Positions 24,303 through 35,729 of a DNA stretch of 64,000 nucleotides are shown here, piece by piece. The DNA lies in the NCBI GenBank assembly GCA_026120035.1, contig JALRME010000077.1, positions 1-64,000 of the forward strand, written 5' to 3'. Position 1 is the stretch's first letter. Every line of letters starts with the position of its first letter. This DNA comes from Coleophoma eucalyptorum. Lineage: Eukaryota; Ascomycota; Leotiomycetes; Helotiales; Dermateaceae. Made by a program: the position numbers and the translations under genes. Below the pieces are notes generated by a model, which was given only the letters and a program-made list of their open reading frames with translations, had not been told where the DNA came from and did not search any database.

Positions 24303-25554
24303 GTTGGTTGTTATGGGTATACAGACTTCGAGCGAGAAATTTTGATTTGTACCGTAAAAAATGGAAAAACCAAAAATTCTTCGAGGGACTATTTAAATAC
24401 AAGACTGTTGCATATAACTTCGGTCTCTCAGGTCCGGATCTGAGACCGATGACAAGACAGGAACCACTTGCCAACAAAGGTCGATTCCAGCTACCTCACA
24501 ATAGCTTCCGCTGACGCTACTGCACCACCGAAGTTCACGATTTTTAGAGATTCCATGGCTCAGGCCGGAAGAGCCATTCCTCTCCTCGGTCAAAGGTAAG
24601 ACTTATTGAAGCCCAAGATTACTCAAAATAGAGGACCAGACTTGGACCTGACTGCAAACTAACTTTTTGAAGCAGCTGAAAAGATGAAAACGCCATAATT
24701 TAACCCTGTGGCTTGTAGGATCGAATCCTTTGATGGTTAGATATATTTCACGCCTAAAACGGAACCTCAAATCTAGGTCGGCTTCACCATCAGCGTAGCT
24801 ATTATCACTTTCCTAGGGATTATGAAGCGTTGTGGGTGATATTAATGAGGTGCCCATCATATTGAGTAATAGGTTGCTACTGCTAATGCCATAGCGACAG
24901 CGAGGTTGGCTGAGATTCATGACCGCCTTGGGAAAGCCCAAAGCCCTCGAGTGCCATGGTTGGCGCGACTATCCAAATAGCACTTTTCAGCTGTGGCAGT
25001 AGCGATTCTCTATAAATAACATCGAGCAGGTACTATTCAGCTCAAGATTGTGCCGATTGGAAGCCAGACTTACGTGTTGTGGCCAAGGCGCTACAAGGGG
25101 AAAGTAGAGCTGAATTTTAATATAAACTTTGATTTCACCACACTGAACTAGTCAGTAATATCTTCTCTGTCTCGAGATATGCTTCCTGAGAAAAGTTTGA
25201 GATATGGAATGGATCTACATCGAATTGATGGTTCTGTATTCATCAATTTACATTCTGACAATTTTATGTAAGCGTTAAACAAAACTTTAACTATAATATC
25301 ACAGGAACCACCTGCTATTGGTAACTGTATTACACTGAAGTTTGGACCTGCAGAAAACATTTCTAGAAAGCTTGGACAGTATATATCAGCCATTTTAGTT
25401 CGTAAATGTAACGTTTTGTTCGACCACTGTGCAACTTCTCCTCAGGTTTCTTCCAGCTTTTAATAATGAGATATGAGAGAGACTGGCGGTGGCATTTATC
25501 TGAGTCCAGTCGCTCTGTGAGTATAATGTTCACCAGATGCTACAAATCAACCTA
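24303..25554. other. Intergenic region upstream of FAD oxidase
   Basis: It contains the FAD oxidase promoter (operator at 24632-24653) and the 3' flank of the P450 gene. A near-palindrome (GGTCCGGATCTGAGACC) lies at about 24429-24446. No additional gene is supported. Confidence 0.55.
24632..24653 (+). promoter_or_regulatory. Cluster direct-repeat operator, site 5 (FAD oxidase promoter)
   Basis: Half-sites AGGACCAGACT and TGGACCTGACT, 11 bp apart and nearly identical to each other, 330 bp upstream of the start codon. Confidence 0.72.
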
Positions 25555-27412
25555 CTACAATGTCTGTGTGTCTATTCGTTTCTGGATACGAACGTAGAAT
25601 CCGTCTTGCTTCAATAGCCACCAATTCACAACTCGAAGCAATTTCGGATCAATAATCTGTATCTATTCATATTGTTAGAAGCTAATATCAAGGGGAATAT
25701 ATTGCTCGCAAAGTATCTTGCTTCAAGACTTACATCGTATGTCAAGAGTAGAAAAGAAATCATCTTTTTAACCTCAAGAATTCCTATGTGTCTCCCTATA
25801 CAGATTCGTCTTCCAGCGCCAAACTATACAAGGTAACTCAGCGTTTCTGTAGACCATCCGTTTATTTTTAATATTTGGAGATGCTCACCGTCAAGTTTAA
25901 ATCTTGCAATTTAAGCTTATGCTTCTCATCCCCTTCAGTATACCTTTCGGGTCTCCAGAACTCTGCATCGTCACCAAAAGTCTCTTTGTGGCGATTAACA
26001 ACGTAAGCATTGCCTCCAATCCATGTTCCAGCAGGAATATAGTGGCCAAGAACCGTAATCCCGCCCTCTGGTACCACCCGCTCAAAAGGCAGTGCAAATG
26101 CCGGGTGCATACGAATTGCTTCCCACATACATGCGTCAAGATACGGTAATTTCTGTATCTCACTCATCTTAGGATATGGATGTGAGAGATTGGCAGATAA
26201 AAGCTCGGAGTAAAGTTTTTTGAAGCTGTATGGGTTTTGGAGAAGGTTGTATATGATTGTTGTCATGACCGCACCAACGGAATCGGAACCCGCGATAACA
26301 TTGGTGAATGTCCAATTGGACACAATCCTGTAAATAATATTAGCGCAATGATTTAAGACTCCTTCCTTAAGCTAATAATAATATAAGGTACTTTACCCAG
26401 GAGGTAATTCTTGATGCTTGGCTGCGATATCCATAAATTTGGCTAGGAAATCTCTCGGCTTTGCTGCTACTTTTGCGTCATTGGCACTTTCTTGCCTCTC
26501 TTTGATAGCATTGGCGACAAATTGGAGAATTTTAAGCGATGGCGCTCGCCTTATAGCGTGCGCAAACCAGTTCTTGAAAAGAAGGGTATCTAGCCATGGG
26601 ATTTGGGTCAACTCAAGAACCATTAGTTACCGGACTTTGAACAATATATTACAGAATATTGAACTTACTGGTGATAATTTCTCCATATAAATATGGACCG
26701 CATTTATTATGCCCCCAAAGTCTTCTCCTTCATCCAGAAATGAGTACCTCTTCGAAAAGGTCATTGTTCCCATTACATCAAAAGCAAAATACTGGAACCA
26801 TTTCCCAAGATCGAAAACATTGTTATGTTCCAGGAATCGTTTATCGACATTATTCTGGAAGCATTCTAGGACCTCGTCGACAAGAGGTTCAAAAGTCAGC
26901 ACATTCGTGGCAGAGAATAATGGTGCCACAGCGGGCTTGATCAGTTTGAGCACGTCTTCGTCTTCCGCGTTGAAGACGGTAACTTGGCCAACGCCCGGGC
27001 CATAGGCTTTAAATATGCCATAAAAAGGAGACTAGAAATATTGATTAACTCATTAGAATAACAAAGTATCAGATGATCCATAAGCCCTAATCGAACTCAC
27101 TTTTGGAGACCCTCGTCTCATAATGTGTACGATAGGGATGGCTTCAGGGTTGCTAAACATAACCATATTCGGGCCCGTTCGCACAAGCTCGCCATATTTC
27201 TCATGTATCTGCTGGTGAATAATGTGGGCACGCCCGGTTTTCACCCACAATACTCTTTGCCAATTCGTGATTCTGCTTAAAAAGGGACCGGGAATATGTC
27301 TCAGGCGCCAATATGTCCGGAATAAGTGAAAGATACCAAACAGTAGGGCTGATACTAGCGTTATTATAATAGCCGTAGCTGTTGGAATAATTCGAATTAA
27401 GAAAAGAGTCAT
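25555..27412 (-). CDS. Cytochrome P450 monooxygenase
   Basis: About seven exons give a P450 of roughly 500 residues. The N-terminus ([20 protein letters not shown]...) is a membrane anchor, followed by the proline hinge [14 protein letters not shown]. The I-helix region reads [12 protein letters not shown] (GSDS in place of the common A/G-G-x-D/E-T). The K-helix E-x-x-R is in WEAIRMHP, the PERF-like region is [10 protein letters not shown], and the heme loop [12 protein letters not shown] lies near 25.8 kb with its Cys ligand. The last exon ends KRIDTQTL at 25555. It would hydroxylate or epoxidise the polyketide at the ER membrane with a P450 reductase partner. Overall it resembles the fungal pisatin-demethylase-like P450s. 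It is the rightmost intact gene of the cluster and has the operator 313 bp upstream. Confidence 0.92.
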
Positions 27413-29359
27413 CGTTCACAGTTTCCGCAGCAAACCAAACTTGAATAGCTTCAGAAACTGTTCCTTCAATTTTAGTATTAGGAACAAATATTTAAGAGTA
27501 AGCTATAGCAAATAGAATGTGCTAAGTCTTAACGAGAATCAATTTAGGCTTTGAACAAAAGTTCAGCACATCTAAGTGCGCAGACTCAAACCCTCAAATA
27601 ATACTGGAAAGTAAATCAGTGTTGAAATAATCCAGGGCTGAGAGATGATGACCAAAAATTAGAGTTAAGGGAGCGTAATAAGCTTTTACATCTGCGCGTC
27701 GTCAGCTGAGTCAGCTGAGGTCCCGGGACCAGACCTAGACCAGACCGGTCCTAGAAGTCAGATTCGTGTCCTTTGACTAAAGGCTCATATTAGCGTTGTA
27801 TTTTGTCGTCTCAGATTCAAACTACTCATCAGTGTATCATTGTTCTATACACCCTCCTACAAGCGGTTGGTAAAAGCAACTATGCCTTAAGTAGGTATTG
27901 TAGGTTTCAATGGTTGAAGACGCGTTGTCCCTTGTAAATTGATACTTTCCCTTGATAGGCCGTACAAATGGTAAGATGCTAGATGGCATGTAGATATCAT
28001 CATCCTTATTCCCTTGTTGTCCTCCCTTGTCCTCTCCTTGCCAGATCCTTTACGCACTTTGGGTCTGCAATGGAGGTCGAATCGATACTCAGTAGGTGTA
28101 TTTATAAGACCTCTATCACACTCACTTAGAATAAACATCTACATTTTTTATCTTACCATTTTGACCTGTCTATTACAGTTGAAATAAAACCAACCAACAG
28201 ATAGTACATCAATTAGATTATTAAGCCTAGCTAATTCCCTAAGTTTGAAGTTATTTAGTCTACTTAAATATTGATTTTCAAGTGCTTATTTATTTGGGTG
28301 ATTAATACTAGTGCATATTGGAAAACTAAGGACGAATAAATAGTCTCTTAATAATTGAGATCAAACTCATGACGGTAGCAATTAGCCGTTAGCTAACTCC
28401 TAAAATCGACGAAAATTATTACCCAAAAGAAATGGAAGCTTTGTAATTGGTAGTTATTGCACCTAGGAGTGAAGTCTGCTATTTGAAATTTGCCTAGCAT
28501 TGATGATAAAGGGCTTTACATAAATTGGGTGTGATGTATCATCGATTTGGGTATTTTGTTATTTATAAATTTTGATCTTGTCACTATTGTAAACATGTCT
28601 TCTATAATTTATTCTATTCAGTGCAATAGAACCCCATAGCTCTAAGATTTATATCTAAAATGATACATGAAGTATTTCATCTTACAATGCCCAAACCCGA
28701 GTCCGTAACTTTAACTCTGATATAACCTCTCTTGATTCAGCTGGTACAGTAGCACGTGTTCAGTGGGGCTCAAGAGATCGTCAAAGAGGATTAACATCCG
28801 TAGTATACCCTCATGCTGTAGCATCTTAGCAAAGACCTCTCTCAATGGCAGGGGTCACTACTTTTATCTGGATGACACGCTTTCTCTGGAATCTCGGTAG
28901 CTAACTTAGTAGCTAGGAGGTAGTGCTAACCTCAAGCAGTATCATAACCGCAACCATGCGCTACTTTCAAGACACTGGTTGAGTTTTCGGGTGTTTAAAT
29001 AATCGAAATAAGTCACATTATGGTATACTTATCAGAGCTGCATTAAATTCTGGGACTAGATATCCAAATGTGGCTCCCTGGATCCACAAGTTCAAGTTTC
29101 TTCAATTAGAGTAGCCATTTGAGTCTTAACTTTACCCTCGCAAGCCAGTACTGATAAAGCGGAAGTCTCTTTGTCTCAGTGGTGTGGCTATATACAATAG
29201 CTGTTCTATCTGAGATTAATGGGTATCTGAAGTTATCCAACCCTGCTCTCATCTTAATTGTTCTATAACGGCTTCAGCTCATCTTTAGGACGCGTTGCCA
29301 GATGATCATGGCTCTTCCAATTCCCCACTTGGGATCAGGTGAACGGATGAGGAAAATCC
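27413..29359. other. Intergenic region at the right border of the cluster
   Basis: It contains the P450 promoter with the operator at 27725-27746. Beyond 28 kb the sequence becomes AT-rich with no supported gene. This is the apparent right border of the biosynthetic cluster. Confidence 0.55.
27725..27746 (+). promoter_or_regulatory. Cluster direct-repeat operator, site 6 (P450 promoter)
   Basis: Half-sites GGGACCAGACC and TAGACCAGACC with an 11-bp period (CAGAC at 27730 and 27741). Directly after it comes CGGTCC, so the inverted complement GGACCG overlaps the right edge. Confidence 0.72.
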
Positions 29360-31090
29360 CAGTCTTTTGTTTGGAGCATGGACTATTTCAGTAATGGCAA
29401 TTGTACTCCCTGGCGCCTGGGGGTTTGTAGGTGGTAATCTTACTTTTGAAATATTTGGCGCAGGCCCTCCTGTTCAAGTTTGGGGTATACTTGCGATAAG
29501 ACTGATGCTCTTAGTCATGTCAGCTTCTCTTGCAGATGTCATCTGCTTTTCCATCAGCAGCAGGCTATACTTATGCTGCATATAAAAATTCGGGCCCGAA
29601 ATGGGTCTCCTTTTTGTCAGTGCTTCTACCTAAGTAGTGGAAATCCTTTCAGGCTGTTAATGTGAGTGATTCAATGCTGACCAAACTAAGGAATATATCA
29701 CGGGATCTTTTTACTCACTTGGTGTTTTGTTCACCGCGCTTTGCTTAATAGTGGTTGGGACACAGGTTCTAGTGATATGTGTTAATATCTTCTATCAAGA
29801 TTGGGTCCCAAAGAAATGGCAGCTATGGCTTATCTACAATGGTTTTAACGTATTCTTTCTACTTACTTTGAAGTTTGGAACGCGACTATTACCGTTAATA
29901 AATGTAATCGGAAGTTAGTTTGTCTTATTAGCCCCCGGGTACTTTAACAATGCTAATACTACATAGTCTTCTTCCTTGTGTGTGGGATGTTTGTAATGTT
30001 TGGTATGCTATTTGGATTTTCACCACATAGGAATTCAACCAGGTTTGGTTTTTTTGCTCGAATCCCTAATACGTTATAACGTTTATACAGTTACTAGTTT
30101 CGTATTTATTGACACTGTTTAATGCTAGTGGTTGGCCCGAGCAGGGCTGGGCGATTTTGATTAGTCTTCTTGGACCTATTTCTGCCTTCGGCCCTCCCTA
30201 TTGGATTATGAAAATGGCCGATGATGTGGTAAACCCACAAAGAAACATCCCCCTGGGTTTGCTTGCACAAGAAATTGGCAATATTACTACATAATTATAT
30301 AAGAAAAACCAAACTATATGGGCCTTATTAATGTCATGTGCGGTAGACTATTTATTTTCTACTTTTCTATCTACTATACTGTTCCCGACTTTTCCGCTCT
30401 AATTGATACTACATTACCTGCCGTTATTCGTGCTCTGTATCTTTAAGTTACTCAGAGTGCAGGAATAGCTCTTGCTTTGCTATTCATTATTTGAATCTTA
30501 GCAATTATGGGACTTTCGGGTATATCTCTGCAAATATCCCGGTTTCTATACGGTAATACCTAGACTGAAGAAGTTCTATCCCTCTTTACTAACTTTTTAG
30601 TAGGCTTTGTATGTGGCGGTGCATTTCCTAAAACTCATTTGTGGACCAAAGTTGAAAAACAGTAAGTCATCGGCAACGTGAGGTTAGTCTCTGCTAATAT
30701 AGCTTGGGAACAACCTCCCGATCAATGTGCTCTATCTCCAAACATTATTAACTTTTGCTCTTGGTTTAGTCTACCTGGCAAGCACAAGCGGGTTCAATAC
30801 TATGATTGGTTCTACAAATTTGCATTCTACGCTCTTGGATATGTTCCTCTCTTCCTGGCTCAGATTATTACCAATCGACGTTATATTGGGAATGAGGTCT
30901 TCAAAATGCCTTACATGCTCGAAATGGGTGCAGCTATCGTATCTCTTCTATTCTAAATATTTTGTTTGGTTCTGTTCTGCTTGCCATATTATTATCCAGT
31001 CTGAATTGGCCATTCTCGTTCGTTGCCGTTGGCTGCTGAGTGATTGTGCTGGGATGGACTTGCCACGGTCGGAAGTATTATTATGGGTAT
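29360..31090 (+). pseudogene. Decayed amino-acid/GABA-type permease (APC superfamily)
   Basis: Successive frames carry recognisable pieces of a fungal APC permease in the right order. WTISVMAIVLPGAWGF and FEIFGAGPPVQVWG come first. Then GTQVLVICVNIFYQDW, the loop near MKMADDVVNPQRNIPLG, the segment LVYLASTSGFNTMIGST and a C-terminal GRKYYYG. The pieces are split by several frameshifts and by TAA/TAG stops (for example near 29636, 30445, 30493 and 31038), many explicable by C-to-T change, and parts around 30.3-30.6 kb are very AT-rich. No intact start region is seen. The remains end where the 31096 repeat begins. It is non-functional; repeat-induced point mutation or simple decay would both fit. 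Confidence 0.8.
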
Positions 31091-31095
31091 AGCTT

Positions 31096-31220
31096 ACCAG
31101 TTACCATTTTGGGACGTCCCGTGATTAACCCCTTTAATTTCGAGATAGGCAAAGCTCGCGACTTTGCGAAGCCGTCTTGCTTAGCTGGCCGCCGATCTAC
31201 CAATGGACTCGTGTAGGTCG
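31096..31220 (+). repeat. Subtelomeric dispersed repeat, copy B
   Basis: Same orientation and largely the same sequence as 681-805, sharing TTTTGGGACGTCCCGTGAT, AGCTCGCGACTT, GCTTAGCTGGCCGCCGA and CTACCAATGGACT. It directly abuts the end of the permease pseudogene and precedes the promoter of the glycosidase gene. Confidence 0.75.
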
Positions 31221-31449
31221 TATTTATCGTTTATATCGTATTTCTCGTACGGAAGGGGGTTATCATAATTCATGAAAATGATAGGGATTATTCTACCGCT
31301 ATACCAAGCCTATTTAGTACGGTAGTACATTTAATTGGACATACGAGCTTGGCATTCAAATTCGTATATTTACCCATGTATAACTCACTGGAAATGTAAC
31401 CCTCTTCTGACCAACTCTTCCCGATAACCTGTACTCGACTTCCATCATC

Positions 31450-34400
31450 ATGAAGTGTTTGTTACTTTGTGCACTATCTCTACTTAGCACCACCCCAGCT
31501 GTGGTGCAAGCCGACCAAGATGTCTTTGATCAAGCATTTCAAAACCCTTCTGCGGAGTTTCGACCATCCTTTCGCTATTGGTTTGTTATTGCCAATCTCA
31601 GCACATGTTTGCCCCTTCTAACATCTCAAAGGTTTCCGGATGCGAGCGTAAGTGTCGAGACTGTTAACAAAGATGTGTCTGACATTGCTCTGGCCGGTGG
31701 AGGATCAATTCTGTTTTTGCCTTTCTACTTCTATGGACTCATCTCGGACACCATCGCACCGCCAACAAATTGGTCTGAATACGGATTTGGCCTTCCAATG
31801 TTCAACAATATTTTCAAAAATGCGTTGGTTACTGCAAAAGACAATGATATTCTTTTTGACTTTGCGACTGGTGTCAATCAAGGTCAAGGAGCTCCTTCAG
31901 AACCTTTAACACCGGGACTCGCGAAGCAGCTGGTAAATAGCGATCTAATGCTAAACCAAACCACTAACAAATGTTAGCTTATGGGTCACAAAGACATTTT
32001 TGGAAGTAAAACTTTTGCTGGAGCAATACCAACTCCTACCGCAATCGGCGGGAGTTTCAGTGGAGCATTCTATTTTCAACATAAACTTGAACAGATTGGA
32101 AGTCCAGAATTGACTGCAGTAATTGCCTTTGAGATTATCGAAGGTATGCTGCACGCGTGTATGCATCTGTCAAGGCTTTTAATGATTGCTGATATCTTTA
32201 GATGAAGGGGGCAATGTTTCCAATTTGACAAGCAAGCCATATACTGTGACTTTAAATGAAAATTCATTCATAGATCTCACTAATCAAACATCCGAAGGAT
32301 ATTTAAACTGGACTGCACCATCTACTAACACAACCTGGAAACTATTTACCTTCTGGGAGCACTATACGAATCAAAAATCAGCTCGGGGAGGGTCTGATGC
32401 CCAAACGGTTGTACAGAACGGATCTTGGGTCGTTGACCACTTCAGTAAAAGTGGGGCGAAACTTATTACTGACTTCTGGGACGAATACATTCTTTCTGAT
32501 GATGAGATCGCGAGCTTGGTTCGCGAGGTTGGGGGTTATGGTAATTACTTTAACAAATCTTTAATATTCGTCCTAATAATTTCTTAGCATGGGAGGATAG
32601 TATGGAAATGATGGCCACCCTCTGGTGGACTGAAGGTTTACTTGAGAATTTCGAGGCGATGCATAATTATAGTCTCGTACAACATCTTCCTTACCTCTAT
32701 ACAACCCTAAACAGCTGGAGTGGCATCTATCCAGCATACACGGAGCAGTATACATATTCCAACAAGAGCTTACTAGGCAGTGATGGCGCAAGTAGTTTCG
32801 ATCACGACTTTAGAGCAACTTTGAACGCAGGATATACTGCCTACCTGGAACACATTGAGAATTGGACGCATTCCAAGGGAATCAATTATTCCGCGCAGCC
32901 TTCTTACAACCTTCCACTAGAACTAGTCAGTAATAGTATAACTATTATGTAGACTGTATGGCTGACATTTCTGTAGCTCAGCGATACGATTTTGTTGGAC
33001 ACCCCAGAAGGCGAGTCTTTTGGGTTCAAGGAGAACGTGGACTCCTATAAGCAATTTAGCGGTCCAAGTGGGTTGGTGGGAAACAACATCGTTTCCATAG
33101 AGTTGGGAGCTGTTGAACAGCCTTCCTGGTCCGAAACGATCCCGTCTTTCCTGCAACGTGTAAAGCGGTCCTTTGCTGGTGGTTTCTCAAGGATTTCCAT
33201 TCATGGATGGGCATATTCAGGGGACTACGTAGACACAACCTGGCCAGGCCTTAACATGTTTACCGGGCTATACACAGAGATGTGGAATAGCATACAGCCT
33301 TGCTTCGATCATATGAGCGATGCTATGACCTATTCTGCGCGGAACCAAGCCATACTACAGCAGGGAGTCACAAAATACGACTTAGTATTCTACCTCTATT
33401 CTTCACCTTGGAAGCCCACAACGAAAACTGATTCCACAGCTTTAAATCAACTCGGTAAGATAAATATTCCATTCTAAGTATATTTTTCTTGTAATTTGAC
33501 TGTTTTAAGGCTACACTTATTCCTACCTTGGCCCACAGAACTTCTTGATGAAAGAGGCTTATGTTAGCAATGGTATTCTCGCTGAACAAGGTCCAGCATA
33601 CCAAGCATTAATCTTCTCTGGATCTTACGCTTCCGCTATCACTGCCGATGCAATAGAAAGTATCTTATCAATGGGCGAGAGTGGCCTACCGATTTTCATT
33701 GTTGGTCAAGTTTTGAATGAGAGTATATCAGCAGTAGCTGGGGAAGCATCGCGAGTCAAAATCGCCGTCACACAACTAGTTCAACTGGACAGTGTCCAGC
33801 AAATCGATGGGATGGACCAATTACCTACAGCACTCATTGAGGCAGGAATTATACCTCGAGTCTCCATCGACTGTGGAAATAGCACCGTTTATACTGCTTG
33901 GAGGTCGGATATCGTCGAGAGTGACTATCTCTACGTCTACAATGATAATATCGAGGATGACGTGAGATGCTATCTAAATGTTACCATCGATAAAAATCGA
34001 GTTCTCTACAGATACGATGCTTGGACAGGCACAAAATCTCGAGTCTTAGAATACTTCAGATCGTCTTCTGGCTTATCATTCCCATTAAATCTTCGAGCCA
34101 ACCAGACTGCACTTTTGGGATTTGCTGAAAACTCGAACATCTCGGCTCAGTGCCATATTTCCAGCACATCCGGTCATATTTCGTCCTTCCACTATAACGA
34201 AACTTCTGGCGAAGCATCTGTGAAGCTCCTTGGTTCTTCATCAATCACATCCAGTTCAGGAAGAAATTGGAATTTTTCCAGCACTGTCCCGGAAGCATCA
34301 AACCTGGAAATATGGAACGTCACAATTGAAGATTGGCACGGCCCAGAAAGCGGGTTTGAGGTTAAGACGGTTAAAGACATTCACAACTTAGGATTGACCG

Positions 34401-34837
34401 CGCTGAAACCTTGGATGGATATTTCTCCTTTTTTTGCCAATGTCAGTGGTATTGGTAGATATCAAACTAATTTTACAGTTCCACAGTCCACGCAAGAAAT
34501 TGGTGGTGTTCTGTCTCTCGGACCTATTGTACATACCGCGCGTATCTACCTGGACGACATGTCACTGCCCCCCGTTGATGTCACTGACCCGATCCTCGAT
34601 ATCTCAGACTACATTAAACCCAATGGAACTTATTCTTTGCTCATCGAAGTATCTACACCACTATTCAACCGCGTCAAATCTGATGCCTCATCTATCTACC
34701 AGGTCGGATCCCCCTTGGATGTAGTACAAAGTCTTTACAAAACACTATCACCCCAGAAGTATGGTCTTTTAGGTCCAGTGTCCATCGCATGGACTGAGAC
34801 AAAGTTACTAAGCGATAGGGAAACAGGGCTCTGTTAA
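31450..34837 (+). CDS. Secreted glycoside hydrolase, GH106-like (alpha-L-rhamnosidase family)
   Basis: About eight exons read in frame through seven introns to roughly 1,000 residues. The N-terminus MKCLLLCALSLLSTTPAVVQA is a signal peptide. After cleavage comes FRPSFRYW, then across a 57-nt intron FPDASVSVETVNKDV and GGGSILFLPFYFYG, the opening typical of fungal secreted proteins annotated as GH106-like or related rhamnosidases. The middle holds WTEGLLENFEAMHNYS and DTPEGESFGF. The C-terminal third is beta-rich, with IGRYQTNFTVP and HTARIYLDD resembling a galactose-binding-like domain, and ends KYGLLGPVSIAW. Many N-glycosylation sites fit secretion. Known family members release rhamnose from plant polysaccharides or glycosides; the substrate here is inferred from family only. 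All introns have consistent phase, so the gene looks intact despite its position beside a pseudogene and repeat. Confidence 0.75.
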
Positions 34838-35729
34838 TATCGAGGCAATCTCCTGCAATGGTAGGACTACCTGGAGATATGTAAATTTTTAAGAATGGTT
34901 CGCGAATCTGAACAGGCAAAAATGTATTGAAAGAGCAGATATAGGACCATGATTCATCCCTATAGAAAATCCAAGAAATTCCAGTATTACTACACCACTA
35001 GGAGTTCTAATGAGTGAAGCTTGTATTTCCTCATACTAGGATCAGTGACAGATAACGAAAGGCAAGTGTTGCAAGGACACAAGTTTGATCAAAGGCAGGA
35101 TAGAGGTGTTTGGGAGCATAATAACCTTATATTGACTGGATCCTATAGGTCTCGTACGAAGGACACAAAAAAATAAGAAGAAACAGAAGGAAAAAGCCAA
35201 TTTCCACGTCATGTCCCTCTTATATGCTTCCTGGGTCCGAAACCCCTCCGACTCTGGTTATACTCGCTTATCATACTGTTCTTGGAGTCACATGATGTCT
35301 GGATTATCCATTTGTCTATTCTGAGCAGGTTAGGTTCTTACAAAAACCTAATTATACCGTAGTTGGAGGATGCTAACGTTAGGGCTATACAGCTGTTAGG
35401 TTACCGTTTTTTCATGATGAAAATTTGACCCCCCTTTAATAATAATTCGACCGCTGGTCACCTGACCGACTGATTCTACCATGCGCCAAATAATAATAAT
35501 TCGACCACCAATTAATATTGGAATATAATCCAGGGTCGACCATACGCGAGGTTTACCCGACGACCGTAGCGGAACTTTTATCGACCCTATCCGAGCTATC
35601 AACCCGTTTTCTCCTCGATCTATCCTCTTTCATTTCGTTCTTTTCATTCTTGAAGCTATCCATCACAACACAACGTCAAATTATCAGCTACGTCACATTC
35701 TCTTAAAACCATTGCTCCCCAAATAGGAA
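34838..35729. other. Intergenic region
   Basis: No gene is supported. AATAATAATTCGACC occurs twice as a direct repeat at 35438-35452 and 35492-35506. The last 100 bp are pyrimidine-rich, as in a fungal promoter. Confidence 0.55.

Noticed and set aside
24425..24450. Near-palindrome GGTCCGGATCTGAGACC upstream of the FAD oxidase
   Set aside because: It has the GGACC word but not the CAGAC core or the 11-bp period, and no equivalent was found at the other cluster promoters.
31927..31983. Apparent stop codon in the GH106-like gene
   Set aside because: It lies in a GT-AG intron with a CTAAC branch site; splicing restores AKQL-LMGHKD in frame.
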